Part shown: positions 1 to 12,681 of the stretch, piece after piece
How the letters are laid out: every line of letters begins with the position of its first letter
How positions within the stretch are numbered: the stretch's first letter is position 1
Assembly: GCA_014549065.1 (NCBI GenBank)
Contig: JACDOX010000031.1
Span: forward strand, 3,090,686-3,154,685
Direction: 5' to 3'
Source of the DNA: Cardinalis cardinalis
Taxonomy: Eukaryota > Chordata > Aves > Passeriformes > Cardinalidae
DNA length: 64,000 bases
The notes under the pieces: generated by a model
The model's input: the letters and a program-made list of their open reading frames with translations, nothing else
The model's database searches: none
What the model was told of the DNA's origin: nothing
Made by a program: the position numbers and the translations under genes

Positions 1-3000
1 ATTAGATGCCTGACANTGGGGATAAAGAGACATAGACTATGATGGCAAAAATAATGTAAAAAGTAGGAATTTTCAAATTGAATGGGGCAACTAAATGTGT
101 CTCTGGCTTGCAAAGGGATGTGTCTGAATGGCTGAGATGCTCTTGAAAATGCCCTTTAAGCTAGTATGGAAGAACTTTCAAACTAAGCTACAAGAAGCAT
201 ACAAANGGCAAACTAACTGCCATGTGAGACTACGTTCCCATATTCTAGGAGCTCCCTGGAAACCTGATACCCCAGCCTGACCCCATCAGAAGTTGCTACA
301 TACTCCAGTGTTTAGGCTTTTGAGTGCGTTAGTGTTCCCTAACAGGAAATACTGGGTCTCCCTGTAGAGAGAGAGACCCAGTACTCCCTGGGTACTCCCT
401 GGCTGGGACAGATGTGCCTGAGCACTCTGGCCCATTGTGTTGCTGTGTGGAGAGTGATGGGAAATCACAGCTCAGTCCTGTGTTACTCTTCCTCCCTTCC
501 TCGGCAGTTTCTTGCGGCTGTGCAGCTTTTTGTCCCTGCAACTTCTGATATGAAGTGAACCTGGTGCATCTAATGAGGGAGAGTTGTTGCAGGAAGAATC
601 CTTGCCAAGTGTTTTGAGGAAAGGTGGTGTTACTGTTCTGAATCTTTTTTTGGCTGGAACTGAATGAAGATATGAGAGACAAACAGGGATGAAAAAAAGA
701 GAATGATTTTTGTTGGAAAAGGTCTTTAAGATCATTGAGTCCAACTGTTACTCCTCATGAATACTCAGACTAACATTTTTAGGGGATTCTTATAATTATT
801 GTATGTGTATGCATCTGGTGGGAAAACAGCCAAATAAGCTGGAAGAAAACAAGATGTTTACTAACTGGAGAGCAGAAAATACAGAAGTGTGCTGGACCCA
901 GAGTGCTGCTCCACTTCTAGGTGAAGTTAATGGTGGAGGGAGTAAAACCAGCTCAAGGCTTCAAAAGCAGTCTTCAGCTTTAATTTGCTACTGTCAGGTA
1001 TGGGTTGGAAAAAGCAGGAACTTCTCTAGGATAGTACAGATCTCTCTTGCTGTGGGGTTTTATCACTTCCACTGAGCTTGCTGTAGTAGCCAGCAATAGA
1101 AAGTACTTTCAAGAAACTGTTCTTCAAGTAAAGCAGCAATCTATATGGAGAGAGCACTCCCATCCTCCTGCAGAGCTGGAGCATGAGTATAGTAGATGNT
1201 ATTTTCTCTTTGTGTCTTGCTGCTGGTTTGCTAAAACTCAGAATAGCCAGAAATACTGGTGTAATGAAAGTATTCCTGCCATTCCTATAAACATTTTATT
1301 ATGCTTGTAAATACAGGATATTGTCAGTATTGTAGGAGCACGAACATTACAACTGTGTAACTTGATATTCTGCATTTTTCTGATTTTTTTGTCTTCTAAT
1401 TTCTTTGAACGTATTTGTTATCTCTGTGTCTGGCTCATCTTCATACTAGTGTCTTATATTTGTCTGACAGTTCCTTTTTATGGTTCACTTGCTCACCTTT
1501 TTTGTCTCATTTCATTCTAGTCTCTTGCTCATGAGTATGCATATGCAAGATGCTCTTTCTATTTAAAAACTTGTAAAATCAATAGATACAGCTTGTCTCA
1601 ATGACTTCATTTTACTTCCTGATAGTGGCTAACTCACTCAATTTTCTGATCCAACAATTTCTATATAAGCAGAAGCAGGAAATAAAAACTCCACTACACT
1701 TAATAAAACAACAGCAACTGAAAGGACTTTTTTTCATCAGAGGNGTATTTGGAAGATTCTTAATGTACTTTATAATTTTCCATCCTGAAAGAGCAATTGA
1801 AGTGTATGCCATTTCTTTTATATTTTGTCTCTCCATCTCTTAGCCTGTTTTTCTTCCTTTTGCCCATCATGTTTTACATTGGATATTCTGTTCTTGTCCT
1901 CATGTTTCTCCATCTAGTGCTCTTTTCCCTTCCTTTGTCCATAATTTTTCTTTTTAGAGAGGTGGTTATACTGCTGCTNTTCTTCCTGTCCCTAAAGGTA
2001 ACTGCTCCTGCTTGCCATCTCTCTCTCTTTGTTTTTCTCTGTTAGTGAAAGACTTGGAGGACACTCCTCTGCTCTTGTGCAGCTGCGTTCTTTGTTGCAT
2101 GGCTCATGTGCTTGGTCTGTTCATNTTGTTCCTTCAGGGTAAAAGTTTGTGAGTGCCTAAATTCTATTGAAAAATCAGCGTATGCTTATGTACTGATGAC
2201 ACTACTGNCCCAGCTGTTCTAGGAGCTTCAGAGAAGAATCTGTTTTAATTACAGAGCAAGGCAACTTGATGTCCACCAGGGAGGGTCATCCAAAGTATGT
2301 ATGAGGCTGGACCTCAGTGAAGGATTTAGCAACTTCCTCCAGTAAATATCCAAATGAATGAAACAGCATTGGGAAGGTGGCTCTGCCTTTGCTGCNCAAC
2401 TGATTGTGCTGTCCCGTGCTTCTCAATGCCTTCTGGAAGAGTGAATCTCTTGTTCCTGGCTGGGAGAAACTGGCGTGGATTTTGACCCTCCTGGCTTAAG
2501 AGAAGCAGCTTAGCCTGCTCTGCAGCTTCTGATGGGTGTGTAGAGTGATGCTGACCCCTGTTACTGCTGCTCTGTCTTAGCCTAGAAGAATGGAACATTG
2601 TCAGCTCTTCTCAAGTAAATAGTATTTGTTCTTTGGTTGTGGGAACCACGGAACTGGTACCTTGTGCAGAGGATTTGGGTTCAAGATCAGCCTCTTTTTG
2701 GTGCATTAGAAGTTTGCTAATTCTGGTCAGCTCTTAAAAGTGTGGGTGAAGGTTTTGATCCTGCTGTGAAGTGCCTTTTTCTTTCCATGCACGAAATCCC
2801 CATCGTGGGCTTTGGGTGCCAGAGCCTGAGGACTGGGTGCCTGTGAGCTTGGAGCTGCAGTAGGGGATTGTGGACACTGCTGTGTGCTCAGTCTGATCTT
2901 CAGGTCTGTTTGTGGGTGCCAAATAATTCNATAGAATTAGGAAGTTCCTTTAGCCTCGCCTTCTAAGCATCANAGTTTATGGGATCTTTTTGTTTGTGGT

Positions 3001-6000
3001 TTTGATACTAGACGGTAGTTGGGATTATGAATAGGTATCTGGTGGTGAAAAATCATTGGGACAAAGTCAAAGTGAAGCAGTTTGATCTGTAGTTTGAAGA
3101 ATACTCGATTGCAAGAAATCATATAAAAGAAAGAAAAAAGCTTTGAAAGTGAAGGCTGAGATAAGCACTATCAGTCAAAGTACTTTAAAAATGTTGCAGC
3201 TTGCAGTCATAAAGATAGGACATGGATGGAAGCAATTGTAGATAATGGTTTTCCTTGAACTGTCCATTTCTTTTTATATTGTTACCATAAAAGTTTTTGA
3301 TAATTTTAAGTAGCTGAAACCCCCTATTTCTTTTACCATCTCAAGTTAAATATGTCTGCTGGAATTCCTGTCTTCAGGGACTGATAATGCTCAGCTGTAA
3401 AAATGTGTTCTGAGCGGAAACTTAGCGTAGGATAACTCAACAGAAATGTTCATGTCAGGTATAAATTACCATCTGCCTGTAGGAAACAAATTAGCAGGAC
3501 TGGAGAAGATCCATTGTACTGCGCTGCAAGGGAGTCCTCTATGTAATGGAAATGATGTATTGTCCAGAAAAGGAAGCTAATGGCCTGGATGTGAGTGGAG
3601 TTAAGGTGTTGCTCAGTAATACAGGTAGCTTTGAATTACCTTGAAGGGATCAGCTTCCTTAAAGAAAAAGAAAATGTTGTCTGTAGAGACTATGCTGAGC
3701 TATTCCTAGATGTATGTAGGAGTATGTGCTCTCCATTGGCTTAGCAGGTGGGTCCAGAATAGTGCTTCTCTTTTGCTGGCCCTACAGGCAAATCTTGGAG
3801 GTTTAATTCTAATNTTATTTTATTTTCCTCAGGAAATAAAAATGTAACTTAAATATAACTTCTGTGCTGCTTGCTGTCAGAGGCCATGCATGTATAGATT
3901 GGAACGTTCACTTGTATGGAAGCCAGGTCCTGAAAGCCATCACAGCATATTCTGCCTGGTCTCTGATTGTCTCGTCTTTGTTAAAGTGCCTGTTGGCATT
4001 GTATCTGACAGATAAATAGCACTCGTGGGTTAATTCAGTTTGCTTCTGAGTATATCTATAAAGTAAAGAGAGTGTTTTAAGTAATAAAAATACTCCTGTG
4101 GCCCCTTCATATCCTTTTTTTTGGAGAGTTCTTTTTATGTTTCACTTACTGTTTTGGGAGTAGAGTTACATTAAAGATTGAACAGAGTGAAGTTTAATGA
4201 GAAAATGTATAGATATCTCTGTCAACAGTAGATGAGTCCTGAGACAATTTCAGAATTACAGGGAAAATGAAATGGTTACAGAGCCAGAGAACATAATTCT
4301 GCCAGCTCTTGCTGATGAATTCTTGACATCTCTATCTTGATCCACCAATCTAAAGTGTTGTCTTACATAATTTTAAGAAATTCATGCCACTAATGAAGAA
4401 TGGGTGAAGTTCTGGGAAGTTTTTCAGTTCTGGAGTAGCAGCAGAGCTTGCATGTTCTCCGATTTGTCCACCAGTTATGGTTTTGATGAGACTCTAAGCA
4501 AACCCTGCACCTTGCTGTGCTGGAAGCAGCNGTCTCCATCTGCGCTTCTCCTGCTATTCATCTTCCCTTCTGTGTCTTGGTTCCAGCAGTGATTTGGCCT
4601 CTGGGTAAGCAGAGTTCACTAATCTGGCTGAAACCCAATTATTTTTAAAAGTCAATTGTAGATTTGCCTGTTTGGTGACCTTAGTTCTCCAAAGCATTCG
4701 GTTCAACATCAGCGGTGGAGAACTCTTGTGAACCAAGAGTGAGTGATGTCAGCTGAGTGTGGGGGCGAGGGTGGGAGGGAAGGAGCTAGTGGCAGCATTG
4801 CTTTTAGATGTGTCCCTCTGTTTTGATGAATTGTGCCCTCACCAAGAACATGACTGTCTTCTGGTAGAGTTGCTGCTCTGTTTTACAACTGAGGAAGCTG
4901 TGGCTGGGGTGGACAAAGGTGGTACAGCATGAAAAACGTTGTTGGAGTTGCGGACTACCTTGTGCTCTGTCTGCCACCTCACAATCGAGGCAGTGTTTTT
5001 GTGTGTGGATGAAGGAAACACTAGGCTTGTAGCATTACTGATGCATTATCTTGAAGGATTAGTTACAAATTTCTGATACTAAAAATTAAAACTGACCAAT
5101 GTGGGATTTTTCCCCTGCCCTGGTTTTTATTTATGCAGTTGTAATAATTATCATAAATGGGTTTTTTCTCTGATTTTCAGTGAGAGCTAATATGTAAAAC
5201 TATGTTTGCCATACTTCCCTTAATACTTTATTACTCACCAGTATAATAATTAAGTCACCTGTGTTCTCCTCTTCAAAATCCATGAGGGTGAAACTGACTT
5301 TGTGTTTCATGAAAGTAGTATGACAGTAAATGTGTCAATTAACAGATTTTTGAGATGTCTTAGGCGACATGTATTTATCCTCCTGCCTTCCATCCATTAC
5401 CTGGAGAATATGGGTTAAACATGAAAACAGCTAAAACTTGTGACTATATTTTGAGAAAGAGAATTCTTTGCTTTTGTGGTTGGGTTGTGTTTTTTTCTTT
5501 CTTGGTGGTATAGTGTTTTTGGGTTGTTTTTCCTCTTTTGTCTCCAGAGCTGTGTATTTTTGTTAGCATATGATTTGATCATGCAAAAAATAAGGTGTTT
5601 CTCTTTGAAATTACTGTTGCAATACACAGATGGTTATGGGACAGAGTTGGATATTTAGTGTCAGCTCTGGGGTTTATTGGTTTGTTTTTTAAATTTTTTT
5701 TATTTTTCACTGGGTATTGCTGCCAGTTTCTTGGTTGCTACTTTTTTATACAGAAATGCTGAATGCTGATTACCCCTGGTGTGATGCTGCATGGGGAGGA
5801 AGGTATGGTTGCTTGCCCTTGGGCACTTGATGGTATAGTCCATGGAGAGCCATGCTGGTGAGCATTCATTGCTGGGGGTGGTGCTGCTCTGGAGAGATGC
5901 CCAAAGGTGCTGTGCCTGTAGTGAGCTGGACCAAGGCAGAGCTACTTTGCTCTCTTTGAGATATTTCCCAAGGATAGGTTTGTCCCGCGACCCAAAACCA

Positions 6001-7187
6001 AGCATGACCTTCATGATTTACGGTTGAAATGCGAGCAGAATTTTCCAGGCTGCTTTGTGTTCCTTCTTGCTGTTTCTATATGGAATCAGCTATACCACTG
6101 GAAAAAAAGAATTAAAAATTACTGATGTTGCTNAAAACCACACTTTTAATGTGGAGTTATTAAGTATTTTGGAATTGACATACAATCTGGACACAGTTAT
6201 CTTTCTAGAAGGGAGAAAGAATACCATCTGAGGCTGTACCACTTTTGAAGTGAAAAGGGAACTGAACTTAGACTCCGCACAGCACTGAGAGGAGAAATTT
6301 AGCATCAAAGTATAATAATAGCTGTGGATTCCATATGTAATTCTGCTGATGCAATCTGTGGAGTCCCGGGTGATTACTATCATGTATGTGTCCTGGTGCT
6401 CTGTTCACAAATGATGGGAAACTGCAGAAATCTGTTGTTCCTTCTGTTTTGTCCTGTGATCTGTATTCTTTGTACATAAAAATCTGAAACTTTAAATTTC
6501 CTTTTGGCATATATTTTATGTCTCAGATGGATTATATGTGCTTACATAAACGTATCGTGTGCATATAAGAAAACAGTCCAAACTGGTGGAATTATTATTA
6601 CTTTGCTTTTTACATCATGAAAGTTTACAAAGTCTTTGGCAGAGCAGTTGATTTGAGCTACTGAAGTCCCTTAGATGTAGTCTAATAATATGTACTGTGG
6701 TGGCATGTGATTTAGCACTGAAGTAATGCAGGTCTTTATTTTCAGCTGAAAACATTCTGTCACTTCTCTGCTGTCTGTATGAGCTGTGGCTATAGCTCTT
6801 GTTACACTAGTCAGCATCATGAGTATAGGAAACCCGTGGCCCAGGAACTCATTTAAAATACAGTTTGTATTATGAGAAAGCTGAAATGTCAGCGAGATAA
6901 ATAATCAATGAACACTGAGAATTAACTATGTGCTTTGTATTTCTGTGGTATAGTACTTAAATATGAAGCTGCTGTGTTCTTTTACCTCTTCAGAACCATG
7001 GGTATTTGGAAGCTTCAAGATATGGTAGCAAATACATATAAATGGACAATAAATATTTTTACATACACACTTATCTGCATATTTATGATTAGGTGTTCTG
7101 AAGAGAAATTGCATTTTTTTAACAGTTTAGAAGGAAAACATGTAGGGGGATAGAATATAAGTAAATAAAGGAAGTATAGAATGTAAT
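1..7187. other. Unassigned AT-rich sequence upstream of KLF12 exon
   Basis: Apart from a CR1 scrap at 710-760, I see no recognisable gene, RNA or repeat. Open frames of up to 117 codons on both strands lack domains, contain ambiguous bases and overlap each other, as expected for chance frames. The region is either an upstream KLF12 intron or 5' flank, because the exon at 24486 is preceded by a splice acceptor. Confidence 0.6.
710..760 (-). mobile_element. CR1 LINE 3'-end scrap
   Basis: The + strand reads gttggaaaaggtctttaaga followed by tcattgagtccaac. This is the reverse complement of the conserved CR1 3' tail just inside the terminal octamer repeats. Only about 50 bp remain. Confidence 0.75.
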
Positions 7188-7422
7188 CTTATCCCCTAAA
7201 GAGCTGCAGCTGAGCTAATTAGCAAAGGTTAGGAGCAGGCCTGACTTTAACAGGCCACACCTGTAGCCAATCAGCAGAGTGTTATAAAAGAGTGGATTGG
7301 TTGGCCGAGGGGAACTGGAGTCAGTTGGCTGCTGTGAGGATGAGGGAGAGTCAGTGCCTAGAGGAGCTGCCCTCAAGAGAACATCAGGGAGGTACGAAAC
7401 TCTGGCAATGTGGAACCCTTGC
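7188..7422 (+). promoter_or_regulatory. Promoter-like CCAAT/TATA module between 8-bp direct repeats
   Basis: On the + strand a CCAAT box (7267-7271) is followed only 16 bp later by TATAAAA (7283-7289), predicting a start near 7310-7320. A donor-like gag|gtacga follows at 7392. The block is bounded by the 8-bp direct repeat AATGTAAT (7180-7187 and 7423-7430), which could be a target-site duplication. The tight CCAAT-TATA spacing is more typical of a retroviral LTR or other transposon promoter than of a cellular one. However, I see no terminal inverted repeats and no TG...CA ends, so the class is unknown. It points toward KLF12, about 17 kb upstream of the first exon, and could supply an alternative first exon. 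Activity is unproven. Confidence 0.4.
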
Positions 7423-7649
7423 AATGTAATGACAACAAAAACAGAAATTGGAGGGTTTTTTTCATTCCAAATGTACGAATGCTAAAACTTGTGTGAAGCT
7501 GCCCTGAACTTTGGGTCTTAAAAATTTGTGTCACTGGGATGGAATTTTTTATACTCTCTAGAACTGTATTGTCAAAGTTTTAATGCTCGGAGAAACCTAA
7601 TATACACAGGAGGAAGAAAAAAAACTCTGAATGTCAGACTGACATGTTG

Positions 7650-8465
7650 CAGGGTTTGTCTGGTCCATTCGTTTGGTCCAGTCCCTGCACAAAGCAGTTC
7701 ATTGAGGTTGCTCCAACCCTTGGGTAGTCAAGTGTTGAGTATCTCCAAGGATGAAGGTTCAGTGACCTTTTAGTCAATCTGTTGCAGTTTTTGATAACCT
7801 TTATCATAAAAAATTCATTTTCTAATTTCCTTAATTGAAATTCCACTTGCTGCAATTGTGGCCTTTACCTTGGGTTGGATTCCTCTGTTGCCTTTGCAGT
7901 GTATTAAGTAGTTGCAGAGACCACTGAATTCCTTACCAGTTCCTCTCCTTCCTGAGGCTCAACAGCTCCAACTCTTATAGCTCTCTTGTTGACCCATAAG
8001 TACCACCATGTGTTTCAGGTTTGTCCCTGTCCTGGATGCTGCTGTGTTCATGTCTGTCTTGTACTGGGAAGCTCAGCACTGGACCCAGGAGTCCAGATGT
8101 CTCACCAGAGCAGAGAGGAAGGATCATCTCCCTCAACTTGCTGATGATGCTCTTCCTAATGTATTCCATAAGGCTGTTGGCCTTTTTTCCAAGAAGGCCC
8201 ATTTCTGGCTCATGGTGAAGTTTTCGTCCACTGGGACCTCAGCTCCTTTTCTGCCAAGTTGCTTGTCAGCCCCCAGCTTGTATTGGTGCTTGGAGTTATT
8301 CTTCCCTAGGTGCGGGACCTGCCATTTGCCTTGGCTGAATTTCACAATATTCCTGACAAAACATTCCTCTAACTTGCTGAGATTACTTTGAATGGCAGTG
8401 CTGCCATTGAGTGTGTTCTGCCTCCCCAACTTTTGTTGCCTACAAACCTGCTGAAACTGTCCTGT
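7650..8465 (-). mobile_element. CR1 LINE, truncated and old, antisense to KLF12
   Basis: The + strand reads as the reverse complement of the CR1 3' half. It includes segments like gttgctccaaccc, tctccaaggatga, cttcctgaggctcaacagct, cagcactggacccaggagtc, cagcccccagcttgtattgg and gtgcgggacctgcca, in the order expected for an antisense copy. About 800 bp remain, with many substitutions and indels, so no functional reverse transcriptase frame survives. Open frames of up to 127 codons inside it (8008-8391 on +, 8133-8504 on -) are by-products. Boundaries are approximate. Confidence 0.88.
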
Positions 8466-10784
8466 CGTACCAGTTTTAGTGAAGCTGTTGTACAATGTTG
8501 GCACCTAGAAANTGGCTGCTAGTGGAACTTGGAGTAGCTGGTGAATACATCATGAGGCCAAGTGATCTAGCTGTACAGTATAGTTCAGTAATTGGAGGTA
8601 AAAGACAATTTATCTGGTGTGTGTGATAAGTCATAGTGGGTTTTTTGCTTTGCTCTAGATAGCAATTTTAACCCTTCCTCTTCTAGACTGCTTATCTATT
8701 ATCTAATTTTTCTGGTTTTACATGAAAATTTCTGTCTTGGCCATGCTTTTTCCTTGCACCTCTCCCTGNACCCTGTTTGCAGCTTTGGAGGCAGGGTTTC
8801 CTGTTGGCATGTGAAACAAAACGCTTAGGCTTGTTCACACAGGAAAGAATCGCTAAAAATTACAAAACTGGGGCACTGGAGTGTGAGTAGGAAAGCAAAA
8901 ATTTACANATACACCTGTTTTAAAGGCAGTAGGAGGGCAGTCTCAAAAGAGCAGCCAGTTGCTGGACTCATCTGCTACTTCTCTGAAAAAAGCTCATAAA
9001 AATACTAGACTTACACAGAGAAATTAACAAAGCAAAATAAATTTAAATTGTATTTTTCCATTAGTTACATTTTGCATATCTGTTTAATATTTTTAAAGAA
9101 ATTTTGTGTGGAACTCTAGTTTGACACTCCAGGGTTTGAAGGTTTCTTCTGTGGTGGCAATAAGCTTGGTGGTCTTCCCTATGATTAATATGCCTATGTT
9201 TCCATTTCTGAGGAGTGGAGAAAATGCAGACGAAGTAGACTGAGTTCCAGCAAACATATTTGTTTTCCTTCTCTACTTCTCATCTGCTTTTGAGTAATTG
9301 TTCTTTCCCCCCTTCTTGCTATTTCCTTTCCATTCCTGTTAGTNTGGCCTTGTCTTTCACAAGTGCGTATTGATGCTTGTTACTGCTTTTAACGGCATTG
9401 TTGTCTCATGTGACTGTAACATATAAGAGAAGATAATTAAAAGTTACATAATTGGTCTGTACCAGTGTAAGCTTACAATAATGGATTTACTAATACCCTT
9501 TTCAGTCAGTGCATCCCTATGCCACAGTACAGCAGTGAATCATTCTGTCTGACCATTACTTGCCTAAATATCTATACAGCCAAAACCATATTAACATTAT
9601 ATGATCAAGTTATAGTAATATTAAATAAATTAGCTTGCCAGGTCTTGTTNTGCAATATGAAAAATCCTGGTATTATTTGTGGTGACTCTCGGGGTGTGGC
9701 TTATTAGATATAACTCATTCCCAAGAGATCAGAGGTATTTAGAAGTGTCTGTAGATAAAACTTCTGCATGTGGTTAACCTTGAGAATGTCTAAATCTTCT
9801 TCTGTCTTTTTACTGTACTAAAAAAATTNCATTGTAGTTGTGAAAACAGTGTTTGAGCATATTTTCATTGCTAGCAGGCAGACTTGCTTGTAGATTTATG
9901 GTCACAAATTTGTTTGTCTTTTTGTACCTTGAGATCCATTGAAATTAAAACAAAAACCAAAACATGGACCAAGTACTGACTCATATTTCACTAGGGATCA
10001 CAACCAATTAGATCATCAGCTCTACAGACTTNGTAATGACCTAGATGTGCCAGTATTAGAGTTCACTGTTATCTCGAAACTTCATCTGACTAGGGTTANC
10101 AATAGCCTTGCCTCTCTGGGAAAATAAATTTAGCCAGGGGAGCATGGACTTCTGCATGAAGGAACTGCCTTTTGTCACTCTTGTTGTTTTTGGGGGGCAT
10201 GGATCACAAAGCTTGTGTATGAAGTCAGTTTTAAAGAAGCTGGAGGAATGATTGGTATTGTGTATGCGCTTTTTTTTTTCTTTTCAATTTAAAAGAGTAC
10301 TCTATTATCTCATACTGAGGAATGAAAACACATTGTTCTTACGTTCCCTCTTGTTCAGGACAGCTAAAACTTTATCATAGAAGTTCATATTGCTTTCTGT
10401 CTTCAGATAATTTTGCAGACCTAGTCTATGATAGTTAATCTGGAAAANATCCTTAAAAGACATATAATTAGTCATATTTTGTGGGTGGGTTTAATCCTAA
10501 TTTAATGTTGAAAAATGTTTACTTCACAGATGTCTTTAGGAGCAATTGAAGTAAATATAGAGCTCTGGCAAGCTCTCAGCTCCGTATCCTGAGTATTGTT
10601 CAGTTTATGGTCCTAGTGGTATGCTAAAGCAGATGTTCTGTCTTTAGAATGAATCAGGATGAAATCTTGGTGCTACAGGCAGTTTTTCTTCACAGGTCCA
10701 GTCATTCTTTTCCTGAAGCTTGTGTATAATAGATATAGTAAAGATGGAATGATTTTTTGAGGTAATCACAGTGGTGTGAATTGC
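8466..10784. other. Unassigned AT-rich sequence
   Basis: I see no exon, repeat family or RNA gene here. Open frames near 60 codons contain ambiguous codons and have no recognisable motif. Confidence 0.6.
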
Positions 10785-10845
10785 TAGGGAGAGACTAGAT
10801 GATCTTTTGAGGTTTCCTCTATCCTAGTTTTTACAATTTGTGTGA
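10785..10845 (+). mobile_element. CR1 LINE 3'-end scrap
   Basis: The sequence gagactagatgatcttttga followed by ggtttcctctatcctagttt matches the sense CR1 tail (gactagatgatct...ggtcccttccaacc). It is one of only two sense-orientation CR1 pieces seen here. Confidence 0.65.
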
Positions 10846-12371
10846 ATTTTCTATTGATGGCTCTTTAGGTGGCAACAAAGAAAATAAAATTGTGAAAGCA
10901 ACAGAGGGCCAGGTGATGAGGATCCTGATCTGGCATACTGCTGGCAGGAGTGGAGGAGAAANTCAGATACTGTTCTAACTATGCAACGCCTTCCTGATCA
11001 GTTTTTTCGGTTTCAGAACAGCTTGGAAAATGCCATAGTCTTGTGGGGCCTTGCCTCCAGAGTGGTGACAGCTTCAGCTCAAGCTAGTGTAGACCAGCTG
11101 GTTGAAGTTTAATATTTACTTAATATCGTGTAAATGCCCCTCACTTCTGTGGAAGGGGTGTTTTGTCTTGGTCTAGCATGGGAGATGGAAGGGGAGGAGA
11201 TGACTTGGGCAGGAAGCTGAGTCCTGGAGCAGTAGAACTCGACGCAGCTATGTCTTGTTCTTGTTGCCCTCCTCAAGAGAAGGCATGTTACCACTATCTA
11301 CTAAGTCTTCTGTCTTGAGAATTTATTCTCCTTCTCTTTCTGGAGTCCAGAGACAGTGACAGTCTGAGCGCACTGGGTGCACGGTATGGAAAAGATCGTA
11401 AGAGAGAGCAGGTGCTGGTGTTGCCCTTTCTGGCATGCTGGTCCTCAGGAAGCTTCTCAAGAAACTTCTGNATCTCTGAAACAGTGTAGAGATGGTTGTT
11501 TTGACGACATTTACAGGATAGTAGGAAGATGTTTGTGAATGTCATCCCTGGGTATTAATATAAATGTNCATATTTAGATAATATGCTCCTCCTGAATTCA
11601 TTCAATAAAGTGTTTCCTTGTGGGCTCTTTTCAAATGCAGATAAGAAAAACAGCAATAAAGAAAGTATGGCATTATTTCTTTCAGTACATGTTTGAAAGA
11701 GCTTACTTGTGTTTGCTGGCATACTGCAGGTTAAGATGTTTCCAGTTAAGCTTGTGGCTTTTTAGTGAATTTGCTTATTAGGAAGCCAGACCTCTCTGCT
11801 TTTCATTTTGAAATGNTGCTGGCTTGTTCTAATCCTTCTCNGCTTGTCAAAGCCCTTTAAACTGCTGGCCCCAGTCCATGAGATTTTTTTCCGTAAAAGA
11901 GGATGACTTAACCATATTTGATGCCCTTAAGATTAGGGACTTGTCGAGATTTGTTGNCTCCTTGACACTTGTATTTTAGTGTGCCTGCTGTGCACGGCAG
12001 GACGTGGAAGCAGATGGGAGGATGGGTCACTGGACTGATCTNGTGTTCTTGTCACTTTGGTCAGTTGATAAAGGAAAGAGAGATGAGAAAAGTGGGCTTT
12101 NTCCATGCATCGCGTTGGAAAAGCGAAATAATCTGACTAATGCATGAATGGGATTAAGACTAAAAGTAATGGAGCTGGTGAAAGTGTCCCTTAAATGTAA
12201 GAAGCCCTATTAGCCCTCCCCAGCTGTAAGCCTTTGGTNTGGTACAGTGGCCTGATGGGCCAAGGAGGAATAGTAAATCTGTGTGTGCTGAATATGGCCC
12301 TGTTGGGAGCAGTTTGAGTTTTAACCCTTATGTGCATTCCCTGTGTGGGTTTGTAAAAATATCTGCCTGCA

Positions 12372-12412
12372 TTTTTAATTTTTTTTCCTTTTTTTTTTTT
12401 TTAAGCTAAGCT
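12372..12412. repeat. T-rich low-complexity tract
   Basis: An interrupted poly-T run with three T blocks separated by aa and cc. It could be the remnant tail of a retroposed sequence, but no body is recognisable beside it. Confidence 0.8.
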
Positions 12413-12671
12413 GTGAAGGGTCTACTAGAGCGTAGAGCAGACATTGTTTTCACCTCCATATTTTCTCCCATATCAACTTCAGGGCTATAACACTGATTTT
12501 TGTTCTGTTCTTTTTAAACTGTAAATGCACACTTAGGGGACTCTTATTTTTAGTGGTTTACTTTTTTATTATCTCTAAGACTTGGTCTGTGTAACAAAAA
12601 TGTATAATTTTTATTTTTATTGACTTATATTACTTTTTCCCATATATATTGAAATTGGTTTGATTTCCTTT

Positions 12672-12681
12672 CCCCCCCCCC
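12672..12681. repeat. Mononucleotide C run (C10)
   Basis: Ten consecutive C on the + strand. Run length may be uncertain because homopolymers are error-prone. Confidence 0.8.

Noticed and set aside
2270..2290. CTCF-like site gtccaccagggagggtc
   Set aside because: The core is interrupted relative to the CTCF consensus, and a single weak motif is not evidence.
7297..7485. 62-codon frame starting just upstream of the predicted start of the promoter-like block
   Set aside because: Short, without recognisable motif, starts upstream of the predicted transcription start and runs across the donor-like site. Insufficient support as a coding sequence.
8008..8504. Overlapping frames of 127 codons (+) and 123 codons (-) as possible genes
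   Set aside because: Both lie in a degraded antisense CR1 copy, and neither has a CR1 or host protein domain in a continuous frame.
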